In this document: positions 1 to 6,926 of the stretch, piece by piece
Layout of the letters: each line of letters opens with the position of its first letter
Position numbering within the stretch: position 1 is the stretch's first letter
NCBI GenBank assembly: GCA_015222755.1
Contig: JADFVX010000121.1
Span: 1-14,306, forward strand
Origin: Pseudomonadota bacterium
GTDB lineage: Bacteria; Desulfobacterota; JADFVX01
DNA: 14,306 bases
Reading direction: 5' to 3'
Position numbers and translations under genes: made by a program
Notes under the pieces: generated by a model
The model's input: the letters and a program-made list of their open reading frames with translations, nothing else
Databases searched by the model: none
Told to the model about the DNA's origin: nothing

Positions 1-136
1 CATCTTCGGTTCGAACTCCCAACTCCGGGCCTTGGCGGAAGTCTACGGATGTGCGGACTCCCAGGAGAAGTTCCTGCACGACTTTGTAGCGGTGTGGAAC
101 AAGGTAATGAACCTTGATCGCTTTGACCTCGCCTGA
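1..136 (+). CDS. katG: Catalase-peroxidase KatG, C-terminal end (partial)
   Basis: The frame opening at base 2 runs 44 residues to a TGA at 134-136. It reads FGSNSQLRALAEVYG near the start and ends NKVMNLDRFDLA. This is the characteristic C-terminus of bifunctional heme catalase-peroxidases (usually FGSNSxLRAxAEVYAxxD...KFVxDFVxAWxKVMNxDRFDL). The family breaks down hydrogen peroxide, and has peroxidase activity, in the cytoplasm. The heme-binding and catalytic residues lie upstream of the window and cannot be checked. The DNA is GC-rich (36 of the first 60 bases), unlike the AT-rich DNA that begins near base 425. That raises the possibility that katG belongs to a different chromosomal segment or a transferred block. 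The family call is firm despite the short length. Confidence 0.88.
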   Translation, partial: IFGSNSQLRALAEVYGCADSQEKFLHDFVAVWNKVMNLDRFDLA

Positions 137-366
137 TCGTAGCATAAACGTCTTCGAGGGCTTCTGAATTGAAATGCAACGATGCGATGGCTCGCTGACT
201 CTTTATATTTAGCACGAGGCGCCGGAAGGCGAGAAAGGGGCAAACTGGATCCCTGCGCCTGCCGGGCCGTTTCTAGGACCTGGAGGCTTCTCTGATCGAT
301 GGTTCATACAAGATTCCCGAATGCAAACGGGTGCCGTGACAGAAACAGGGCGGCGAAGAAACGGTC
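137..366. other. Non-coding GC-rich stretch downstream of katG
   Basis: I see no convincing gene here. A short minus-strand reading frame overlaps the katG end antisense, lacks a ribosome site and has no recognisable family. A small CGCC-GGAA-GGCG hairpin lies near 216-227 but has no T-run, so it is not a clear terminator for katG. The stretch leads into the attC-like site at 367. Confidence 0.5.
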
Positions 367-424
367 AGCTAACAACCGATTCCAGCGGACGGCGTACCGC
401 CGCTGCTGAACCGGAATGTTACTT
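367..424 (+). repeat. Integron attC-like recombination site (59-base-element type)
   Basis: The 58-bp site starts AGCTAAC (367-373) and ends GTTACTT (418-424). These resemble the outer R'' (RYYYAAC) and R' (GTTRRRY) boxes, although the last bases of R' depart from consensus. The inner arms CAGCGG (383-388) and CCGCTG (400-405) pair perfectly. One unpaired A at 389 follows, then CGG/CCG closes a CGTA loop. The outer arms also pair, TAACA-CCG-TTC against GAA-CGG-TGTTA, with asymmetric bulges. Folded single-stranded attC sites are recognised by integron integrases, and extrahelical bases on one arm are typical. Total length fits the short end of the attC range. No intI gene is in the window, so this could be a lone or decayed site, or a chance imperfect palindrome. 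Confidence 0.6.
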
Positions 425-541
425 TCAAACAGTAATCATCAATTATTTCAAGTCTTAAAGTTGTTGCCTTCTAGGTGTACTAAATAACAAGAAGGGCCTC
501 TAAGGGCGCTAAACTGAACTAGGATGTTCCAAAATGGAGCG
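425..541. other. AT-rich spacer between attC-like site and operon end
   Basis: This is AT-rich DNA (19 G/C in bases 421-480) with no supported gene. A weak CCTTCT/AGAAGG inverted repeat (467-472 and 490-495) is present but has no T-run. The main content is the change in composition right after the attC-like site. Confidence 0.45.
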
Positions 542-575
542 GCAAGCCCGCAAAACAAGAAGATGGCAGGCTTGC
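542..575 (-). terminator. Hairpin terminator candidate for the minus-strand operon
   Basis: Eleven bases after the TGA of the DUF512 gene, the minus-strand transcript can form a 10-bp stem (GCAAGCCTGC with GCGGGCTTGC, one G-U pair) around a 14-nt loop. On the + strand the same arms contain a C-A mismatch, so the structure favours minus-strand RNA. The T-run after it is poor (CCATTTTGG), so termination efficiency is uncertain. Confidence 0.45.
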
Positions 576-585
576 TGTTTATCTT

Positions 586-1917
586 TCATTTCGAATCATG
601 TGGATTATTATTTTCTCCCCACAAGGCGAGGGCATCCAGAAAGCCTCCAGGTGTGCTGTTGAAAGAGACCACGGGAACACCAAGCTTATCTTTGATCATA
701 TCTAAATTATAATCGTCTATCAGGCTGCTGGCACCATCCCTTAAAAGAATATCCGGGATAAAAAGCACCTCTCCCAAGCTTTCACCCTTCAGTTGAGACA
801 CAATATCCTGTCCAGAAATAAGCCCCGTTACCGTTACTGTATCACCAAAGAGCCGGTTTTTAACTGGAAATACCTTGATGACAGCGCCCGTCCTCTCTGA
901 AACGGCTTCCATAAAACGGCTGATTTCTGCAAGAGGCGAAAGACCTGTTACAACGGAACAATCTAAGGCTCGGCCCAAAGCTTCGGTCTCTTCCAAAACA
1001 TCAGCCGCTTCACTGCGAAAATCGGCCAACATCCCTACGCCGTTTTCCAGCTGTGGAAAATCTTCATAAACATCATAGTCCGGGATTTCCATGTCCGCTT
1101 TGAGATAATATTCATCGGCTATAAAGACAAAACGGCTGCCCGTATCTGCAAGGAATACCTCCTGCTTGGCCTCTACGAGCAAGATAGTTTTCCTCGCTTC
1201 TTCTTTAGATATGGGGCGGAGTTCTGAATCCCAATTGCGGTGAGACGTCAGGCCAACGGGCACAACGGCAAGGGACATGACCGAGGGGCAAAGACCGTGC
1301 AGGTCATTAATGCTCTGCTCAAGGTCTGCACCGTCATTAATACCGGGGCATACAACGATCTGGGAATTCATCCTTATACCTGAAGCGGCAAGTTCCTGCA
1401 TGAGATCCAGTATCTCGCGTCTTGGCTTTATACCAAGAAGCTTTTCTCGGGTAGAGGGATCTGTGCTGTGGACAGATATGTAAAGGGGGGAGAGTTTTTG
1501 TTCCTTTATCCGCTCTACATCTCTTTCTTCAATGCGGGCAAGTGTTACATAGTTCCCCATAAGAAAGGACAGTCGGTAGTCCTCATCCTTGACATAGAGA
1601 GTGCGACGAAGCCCCTTTGGGAGCTGGTGGACAAAGCAGAATATGCACTTATTTCCGCAGTGCATGGCCTCTATGGGAGGAAAACTCAGGCCGAGGTCAT
1701 CGCCTGCCTCTATAAGGGCGTCTATATCCAGGATAGAGCCATCAGCCTTGCTGACAACTATATTTATCTCTTTCTCACCTTCTTCAATGGAGGAGTAAAA
1801 TGCAAAATCTATGGAATCGTTTATTTCGTGGGCATCGAGTGTGACTATCTTGTCCCCCGCCTCGATTCCGATTTCTTCAGCTATACCGCCAGACTCAACA
1901 AGCGAAACCTCAAGCAA
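586..1917 (-). CDS. PDZ / radical-SAM-like / DUF512 protein
   Basis: A 443-residue protein. The N-terminal 60 or so residues form a PDZ-like fold (SGGIAEEIGIEAGDKI). Next is a radical-SAM-type cluster motif CGNKCIFC (C87-x3-C91-x2-C94), then a TIM-barrel-like region. A DUF512 C-terminal part carries the signature ADEYY near residue 268. This architecture matches the DUF512 family (TIGR03279-like, annotated as FeS-containing oxidoreductase), widespread but without a settled reaction. It probably binds a 4Fe-4S cluster in the cytoplasm. The start is a TTG at 1917, two bases after the TGA of the PHP gene, with an AAGG ribosome site inside that gene's end. The first residues match the usual PDZ start, and no better ATG is present. 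It is the last gene of the operon. The substrate is unknown. Confidence 0.85.
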   Translation of the reverse strand: MLEVSLVESGGIAEEIGIEAGDKIVTLDAHEINDSIDFAFYSSIEEGEKEINIVVSKADGSILDIDALIEAGDDLGLSFPPIEAMHCGNKCIFCFVHQLPKGLRRTLYVKDEDYRLSFLMGNYVTLARIEERDVERIKEQKLSPLYISVHSTDPSTREKLLGIKPRREILDLMQELAASGIRMNSQIVVCPGINDGADLEQSINDLHGLCPSVMSLAVVPVGLTSHRNWDSELRPISKEEARKTILLVEAKQEVFLADTGSRFVFIADEYYLKADMEIPDYDVYEDFPQLENGVGMLADFRSEAADVLEETEALGRALDCSVVTGLSPLAEISRFMEAVSERTGAVIKVFPVKNRLFGDTVTVTGLISGQDIVSQLKGESLGEVLFIPDILLRDGASSLIDDYNLDMIKDKLGVPVVSFNSTPGGFLDALALWGENNNPHDSK

Positions 1918-1918
1918 C

Positions 1919-2566
1919 TCAGACTACCTTTTTCAGCAGTTCCTCTGCGTTGGAGCGGGCCATTTTAAACCCTTCTTCTGAGAGGCCGGCACCGAGTGCC
2001 ACCTTGCGGGCAAAATCCAGCGATATCAGGTCTCCGGGCCCATGGGCATCACTGTTTACAAGCAGCTTGGCGCCAACCTTCATGGCGAGCCTTGCAACAT
2101 GACCATTGGTAAGGCTATGTCCCTTCCTTCCTGAAATCTCCAGGCAGATATTGTTGGCCTTAGCCATGCGCACCTCTTCCTCCGTAATCAGACCGGGGTG
2201 GGCAAGTATATCTATATTCGACTCCAGTGCCGCCCTGTTGGTACCTTCGGGGACAGGCTCAACGATAGTTTCTCCGTGGACTATGACTATCTTTGCGCCC
2301 AGCTCTCTTGCCTCCCTTTCCAGGCTGGGGATAAGTGCAGGCGGGACATGGGTAAGCTCTACCCCGGGAATAACCCTGATCCTGAACTGTTCAGCCAAAG
2401 CCTTACTTGCCTTGACAAGGGCCGGAATAACAATATCCAGATTGGAGGAGTCTCCGTGGTCTGTCAGGGCTACTGCCCTGCATCCCGCAACCTCGGCCCT
2501 TCTGGCCATTTCAGAGGGGATAAAGGCCCCATCACTGAAAACCGTATGGGTATGAAAGTCTATCAT
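1919..2566 (-). CDS. PHP-domain phosphoesterase (histidinol-phosphatase-like)
   Basis: A 215-residue single-domain PHP protein. It has the full set of metal-ligand motifs in order: DFHTHT (H5, H7), TDHGD (D36, H37), GVELTH (E70, H73), VHGE (H97), AHPG (H123) and NSDAHG (D173, H175). The family holds a trinuclear metal centre and hydrolyses phosphoesters; relatives include HisK-type histidinol phosphatases and DNA polymerase PHP domains. No histidine-biosynthesis genes are nearby, so a histidinol-phosphate substrate cannot be claimed. The start ATG overlaps the stop of the upstream signalling gene as ATGA (2563-2566), which implies translational coupling; a GAGG lies ten bases before it. The gene is followed after one base by the TTG of the DUF512 gene. 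Confidence 0.88.
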   Translation of the reverse strand: MIDFHTHTVFSDGAFIPSEMARRAEVAGCRAVALTDHGDSSNLDIVIPALVKASKALAEQFRIRVIPGVELTHVPPALIPSLEREARELGAKIVIVHGETIVEPVPEGTNRAALESNIDILAHPGLITEEEVRMAKANNICLEISGRKGHSLTNGHVARLAMKVGAKLLVNSDAHGPGDLISLDFARKVALGAGLSEEGFKMARSNAEELLKKVV

Positions 2567-4098
2567 TTGCCCGTATCCTCTTCTTCTTCCTGCTCAAGAT
2601 CTAAAAATATATCCAGCATCTTGTGTAAAGATTGACTCATACTATCCTTTTTTATATCCATTATATTCATATGACAAATATCGTCTCCAATGGGCTTTAA
2701 ACCTTTTTTGGAGTCCAGCACAACTGCTTTCAAGTTAATGGTAGTGGACAGATGAGTCAAAAAAGCATTTATTTTTTTATCATCATCATCACGTACAATT
2801 AAGGCCCCAACAGAGTCCACCAGGAGGGGTTCCCACAATGGAGCGTAGGCCATGTCCAGGGGGAAGGCGAAAAACAACAGGGTAATGTCATCACTGGCCT
2901 TGATATGACCTAATGCGCCAAGCGGGGTCTTTTCCTCCTCACTCAGGAAGAGTCCATGTTCCAGCTTGAAACCACGAAGGCTTGCCAGCACATTTGTAAC
3001 CCTCTTCATCTCTCCAAAGCTTGAAGAAAAAACCGGTATTTTGACGGTTCCTGTATTATTGCTTTCCATAAAGGCTTTTTTAAGGCCTTCCTTTATGGCA
3101 AAGGCCTCACTTGAGGTCAAGAGGGGAGACTCTCCCTTACCTTCTTGCTTCAGCGCCTCATCCCTTAACTCCAGAACCCCCTTGGAACAAAGGGTGTGTA
3201 TGTTCATCATCACATCAAAATCGGTATGGCTGCTATTATCTATTACATCTGCCACCTTATTGTAAAACTCAAGCAGTGCAATAACCTGCTTTGTCACAGG
3301 CCTCAACTTGCTGGAAAGTTTAGCCTGGGACACCTTGAGATATATCAACGAGTCCATGGAAGGGAACTCTTCTTCCATCCGCTTCCACTCATCCAGCTGC
3401 CTCATACCCTCCATGAGGAGGGAGTCTGTCGTCTTTTCTATGATTACTTCGGGGTTAAAGTTTTTTGGTAAATATTCAAATTGCCCACTATCCCATCCGA
3501 TGATGCGGTAAAGGGCCTTCTCTCCCTTTACCGAGCCAATGGCAGCGTTTATGATCTCTCCCTGTTGGAGAAAGATCATACCCTCCAGACCTTCATCCTC
3601 CCTTCTTACTATCAGTACCCCGTCCTTCCTGTTCATACTGAATATCTGAAGCAGGTCGACAACAGACATCTGGGAAAGGCTGCCTGCTATCTCTTTGTCC
3701 ACTCCCTGCACCTCAAGGGCCTTGGCTTTTTTAACAAGCAGTCCGTCCAGGCGTGCAATAACCTCGTCTATATTGAGGGGTTTTTTTATTACTGCATGCT
3801 TGAAGAAAGAAAGATATGAAGGGTTGATCTTCCCTGAAGTCATAAACAGGATGGGCACGTCTCTAAGCTTCGGGTTGCTCATCAGTATCTGGGCAACCCT
3901 TATGGCATTAAGATAGGGGAGGTCTATTTCCATCAGTATCAGATCAGGCAGGATATCAACAGCCAGTTCAATGGCCCTGTGCCCATCCTTGACGTTAACA
4001 GATTCCATGCCATGCTCTCTAATGGCAAGGCTCAGTTGCTTGACCACCTTTATATCGGGGTCTGCAATCAGTATTTTTTTAGCTTTGGCTTTTGCCAT
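2563..4098 (-). CDS. Pseudo-receiver / PATAN (DUF4388) / degenerate GTPase-like protein
   Basis: A 511-residue protein. Residues 7-122 form a response-regulator receiver fold (ILIADPD, LILMEIDLP, FMTSG, IKKP). The phosphoacceptor Asp is replaced by Glu57, and the acidic pair is only partly kept (D13, then P14, D15). Residues about 138-230 match the PATAN/DUF4388 domain (LSQMSVVDLLQIFSMNRKDG...FLQQGEIINA). Residues about 350-500 read like an Era/Ras-type small GTPase (MglA-like order of beta strands): KIPVFSSSFGEMKR at the P-loop position, LLFFAFPLD at the switch II position, and GALIVRDD. The P-loop Lys-Ser/Thr, the DxxG and the NKxD are all lost, so nucleotide hydrolysis is unlikely. An acidic tail (EEEEE) ends the protein. 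A strong ribosome site (AGAGGAAAA) precedes the ATG, 24 bases after the upstream regulator gene. Inference: a phosphorylation-independent scaffold or adaptor working with its neighbour. Confidence 0.8.
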   Translation of the reverse strand: MAKAKAKKILIADPDIKVVKQLSLAIREHGMESVNVKDGHRAIELAVDILPDLILMEIDLPYLNAIRVAQILMSNPKLRDVPILFMTSGKINPSYLSFFKHAVIKKPLNIDEVIARLDGLLVKKAKALEVQGVDKEIAGSLSQMSVVDLLQIFSMNRKDGVLIVRREDEGLEGMIFLQQGEIINAAIGSVKGEKALYRIIGWDSGQFEYLPKNFNPEVIIEKTTDSLLMEGMRQLDEWKRMEEEFPSMDSLIYLKVSQAKLSSKLRPVTKQVIALLEFYNKVADVIDNSSHTDFDVMMNIHTLCSKGVLELRDEALKQEGKGESPLLTSSEAFAIKEGLKKAFMESNNTGTVKIPVFSSSFGEMKRVTNVLASLRGFKLEHGLFLSEEEKTPLGALGHIKASDDITLLFFAFPLDMAYAPLWEPLLVDSVGALIVRDDDDKKINAFLTHLSTTINLKAVVLDSKKGLKPIGDDICHMNIMDIKKDSMSQSLHKMLDIFLDLEQEEEEDTGK

Positions 4099-4122
4099 TT
4101 TTCCTCTTAATATTCTCCGCCA

Positions 4123-5979
4123 TTATATCCATTGAAGAAGATAATGGTCTCTCAGCTTCGTTATGAGCTTTTCAACAAGAACGATGTCTGGTGAGTGAAA
4201 TGCGCTCAGGCGGGAATCTTTTCCCTTAAGGCCAAGAAAGACATAGCCTGCCTCCTCGGTAAGTGAAAGGATCATTTGTACCGGCTTTTCCTTTTCATCC
4301 AGATATACAGGTGTGATGTTAGGTATATCCCATTCCTTATCACCCCTTTTCCCTACTAAAAACACCCTTGTTGCAAGCCCTTCAGCTGCTGCGATCTTCT
4401 TGCAAAAGTCTGTATCCGGCGATATGGTATCCACCCCTACAAAAATTACTCCACGCAGGGATGGTCTCAGTGTTACTTCATCGGCAAAACAGGAAAGAAG
4501 GTCTTTGCAAAAATCACCGTGAAATGTCTCGTAAACATAAGGCGGTACTTCAAAATTCTTTATGGCAGGAGCCTTTCTGCTGTGTTTGAACAGGGATGCA
4601 ACAGACTCCCAGAAGCTTTTTTCAACAAGCTCGAGGTGCTGGAACAGGCTTTCTGATACATCCTCCGCCTTTCTGGTAACATTGGCGATCATGGATTCAA
4701 TATCTGCGCCATCACGGGGGTAGGAGGCCGACATTGTAAGCTGCTCAAGGGGAATACTCCTCTCTCCGTCACTTACATATTTAAATCCGGCGAGCCCGTC
4801 TTCTATCCTCTGCAAGGCCATTATTGATCCAAAATAGTCTGTTTCCGCCAGCAGCATATAAAACAGGCCGTTCTTATCATAGGCCACTACATCAGAGTCC
4901 CGCAGCACGCCAAGCACCTTAGCGATAAGTTTACGTATGCTGCTTCGCACCACACTGACGCTGAAGCTTTCGGTAACGGTCTTCCAGTTGTCTATTTTAA
5001 GGCATACAATGGAAAAAGGGCGGTTGTAGCGGGAAGCCACGTAGATCTGTTTTGCAAGATAATCTTTGAAGAAACTGAAGGTATATACGCCGTAGTCTTC
5101 ATTTTTAAAGGAAGAATCCTCAGATTCATTCAGGGTAAAGGCGTTATTAAGGGCCACCTGTGAAAATTCTGCCAGAACACCCGAAATTTTCAGGTCTCTC
5201 TCATCGAAGCTGCGCTTTCCCCTTTTGCTGGATAGCTCGACAACACCTATCTTCCCTGCATGAGGCATTAGTGGTACAAAAAAAAGATCATTGCTTTCCT
5301 GAGGCCAGGTAAAGGGCATCCCTTCTTTTACCTTTTCCTGCCAGAGCTTATCGTCAGCGGGTAGCCTCGTGGCCTCCTTTGTCTCCTCGCTGGTTGTCCC
5401 CTCACACTTCCAGTTCCCGTCGGAACCGCCATCGGAAGTCCAAAAGGCACCGCGCGTTGCCCCTGTCTCCACCATCATACCTTCAACAATAACGTCAACA
5501 AGGCGACCATAGCGGTTATTTGAAAGAATATCCAGGCATCTTTTGTAGGTGGAAAGTATCTCGAAGAACTCTATATTTTCCTCTACGAGCCTTGCGTGTT
5601 CTTCCAGTACTTTCTGCCTTTTTAGAAGCCTACGTATACTGTAAAACAAGTCTTCATTTACTATAGGCTTCATGATGTAGTCGGAAGCACCACTCTTCAT
5701 GGCCTCAATGGCGGTCTCCAGAGCGGATACATGCGTGACTATGATGACCTCTTGGTCGGGTCTTAGCTTTTTGATCTCCTCCATGGTCCTTATGCCGTCC
5801 CACTCGGGCATTACCATATCAGCAAGAACCACATCAAAGCTTTGCTCTCTTAAAAGATTAAGAGCCATTTTACCGCTCTCTGCGGTACAAACAACATAGC
5901 CTTCCGGCGTCAGCACCTCTTCATATAGTGTGCGGAAGAATTTTTCATCATCTATGACAAGAATATTACCTCTACTCAA
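4123..5979 (-). CDS. Response regulator with GAF and degenerate GGDEF-like domain
   Basis: I start this at the TTG at 5979 (618 residues): a GGAGG sits five bases upstream, and the protein then begins SRGNILVIDDE as receivers do. A longer reading from 6066 would lie within the VanZ gene. Residues 4-120 are an intact receiver (D10, D11, phosphoacceptor D54 in VVLADMVMP, T82, K104 in MKP), followed by a coiled-coil-like linker. A GAF-like domain occupies about 145-280. Residues about 296-446 resemble a diguanylate cyclase domain (RYNRPFSIVCLKIDN, LRDSDVVAY, LLAETD). The GGDEF loop, however, reads KNGLF (369-373), so cyclase activity is not expected. The C-terminal 120 or so residues are not recognised. 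The gene overlaps vanZ-like by 8 bases and is followed after 24 bases by the pseudo-receiver gene. No DNA-binding domain is seen, so output is probably by protein contact. Confidence 0.8.
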   Translation of the reverse strand: MSRGNILVIDDEKFFRTLYEEVLTPEGYVVCTAESGKMALNLLREQSFDVVLADMVMPEWDGIRTMEEIKKLRPDQEVIIVTHVSALETAIEAMKSGASDYIMKPIVNEDLFYSIRRLLKRQKVLEEHARLVEENIEFFEILSTYKRCLDILSNNRYGRLVDVIVEGMMVETGATRGAFWTSDGGSDGNWKCEGTTSEETKEATRLPADDKLWQEKVKEGMPFTWPQESNDLFFVPLMPHAGKIGVVELSSKRGKRSFDERDLKISGVLAEFSQVALNNAFTLNESEDSSFKNEDYGVYTFSFFKDYLAKQIYVASRYNRPFSIVCLKIDNWKTVTESFSVSVVRSSIRKLIAKVLGVLRDSDVVAYDKNGLFYMLLAETDYFGSIMALQRIEDGLAGFKYVSDGERSIPLEQLTMSASYPRDGADIESMIANVTRKAEDVSESLFQHLELVEKSFWESVASLFKHSRKAPAIKNFEVPPYVYETFHGDFCKDLLSCFADEVTLRPSLRGVIFVGVDTISPDTDFCKKIAAAEGLATRVFLVGKRGDKEWDIPNITPVYLDEKEKPVQMILSLTEEAGYVFLGLKGKDSRLSAFHSPDIVLVEKLITKLRDHYLLQWI

Positions 5980-6373
5980 GCGATCCTCCACGCAAGCCCG
6001 CCATCGCAAAGCTGGTTCCCAGCAGTCCACCCAACGAATCTGCAAGGAGATCAAGGGCTTCGGCACTTCTTAAGGGGACGATATACTGGTGCAGTTCATC
6101 AGTAAAACCATATAGTGAAACGATAAAAAAAGATGTCATAAATGCCTTTTTAGGTTCTTGGTACTCATTTAAAGCCCTGTACAAGAGGAAGCCGAAAATA
6201 AAAAATTCTACAAAATGTATCAACTTATCCGAATGATAGAATGTTGGAAGAAAACTTGCGCCAGGGCTGGACAGAGAAGACAGTATGAAGATAAAGGAAG
6301 CATAGATCACAACCAGCAACCAGTTGACAAGTCGCCTTGCTGTTGGCTCCTTAAGTGTTTCTCTCTCTGTCAC
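5972..6373 (-). CDS. VanZ-like integral membrane protein
   Basis: A 133-residue protein with four hydrophobic segments at about 15-34, 51-68, 77-90 and 105-125. The VanZ signature is present: DELHQ at 92-96 preceded by YGFT, an RSAEALDLLADSLGG segment with D108 and D112, and the conserved histidine in HFVEF. VanZ relatives sit in the cytoplasmic membrane. VanZ itself gives low-level teicoplanin resistance, but most chromosomal copies have no known role and this is not evidence of resistance. The start codon is GTG at 6373, with AGAGG seven bases upstream. It lies 33 bases after the nuclease gene and overlaps the next regulator by 8 bases, so it is translated within the operon. Confidence 0.85.
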   Translation of the reverse strand: MTERETLKEPTARRLVNWLLVVIYASFIFILSSLSSPGASFLPTFYHSDKLIHFVEFFIFGFLLYRALNEYQEPKKAFMTSFFIVSLYGFTDELHQYIVPLRSAEALDLLADSLGGLLGTSFAMAGLRGGSLE

Positions 6374-6406
6374 GCAGCAACCTCTTTTTTTAGCAGTTTA
6401 CTGAAA

Positions 6407-6904
6407 TCACATCTTATACTTTCCAAAATCCTCGGTGGAGAAATTTTCCAATATTCCCGTTAATTCGTCTGCACTTAAGGTGCCGATGGACTCAGAGGTA
6501 AAATCAACTATCCTTGAGCTTTTCACAACACTTTCACTGACCAGTATGGGTGCCTCACAGCGGAGGGCTAAAGCTATGGCATCAGCGGGTCTTGCATCTA
6601 CAGTCACCTCGCCATCCTTTGTATGCAATGAGAGTTCTGAATAATAAGTGCCATCTTTAACATCAACAATAGATACCTTTTTCACTTCCCCCCCCAGTGA
6701 AGAAATAACTTTGGTCATCAGCTCCCATGGAGTGGAGATTTCGGGGCGGATGTTTTCTGCCCCCATGAGCATGGATGCTGCTTCCATACCGCCGATGCAG
6801 AGAGGCAGGACGTTCTTCTCTTCACTATCTTTCAGTATTACCAGCGGAGATGCCTTCTCGGGATCAATAAGTACGGCCGCCACTTTCATCTCGAAAAATT
6901 TCAT
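6407..6904 (-). CDS. Bifunctional nuclease family protein (DUF151/BFN)
   Basis: A 165-residue protein. Hallmarks are the N-terminal MKFFEMKVAAVLIDPE strand, VLPLCIGGMEA at 33-42 with its Gly-Gly, and DARPADAIALALR at 103-115. The domain is shared by plant and bacterial BFN proteins. The plant enzyme shows DNase and RNase activity; the bacterial members are mostly uncharacterised. The length fits a BFN domain with a short C-terminal extension and no UVR motif. A good ribosome site (AGGAG, five bases before the ATG) lies in the 22-base gap after miaB. The miaB-BFN pairing is, to my recollection, common in related bacteria, which suggests a link to RNA metabolism, but that is inference. Confidence 0.87.
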   Translation of the reverse strand: MKFFEMKVAAVLIDPEKASPLVILKDSEEKNVLPLCIGGMEAASMLMGAENIRPEISTPWELMTKVISSLGGEVKKVSIVDVKDGTYYSELSLHTKDGEVTVDARPADAIALALRCEAPILVSESVVKSSRIVDFTSESIGTLSADELTGILENFSTEDFGKYKM

Positions 6905-6926
6905 CTTGCTCCTAAATATACCTGCA

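Noticed and set aside
524..712. 62-codon + strand frame across the operon end
   Set aside because: It runs antisense through the end of the DUF512 gene and has no ribosome site or family resemblance.
2106..2555. 149-codon + strand frame opposite the PHP gene
   Set aside because: It is the antisense shadow of a gene with all PHP metal motifs intact; its composition is Ser/Ala-rich, as such shadows are.
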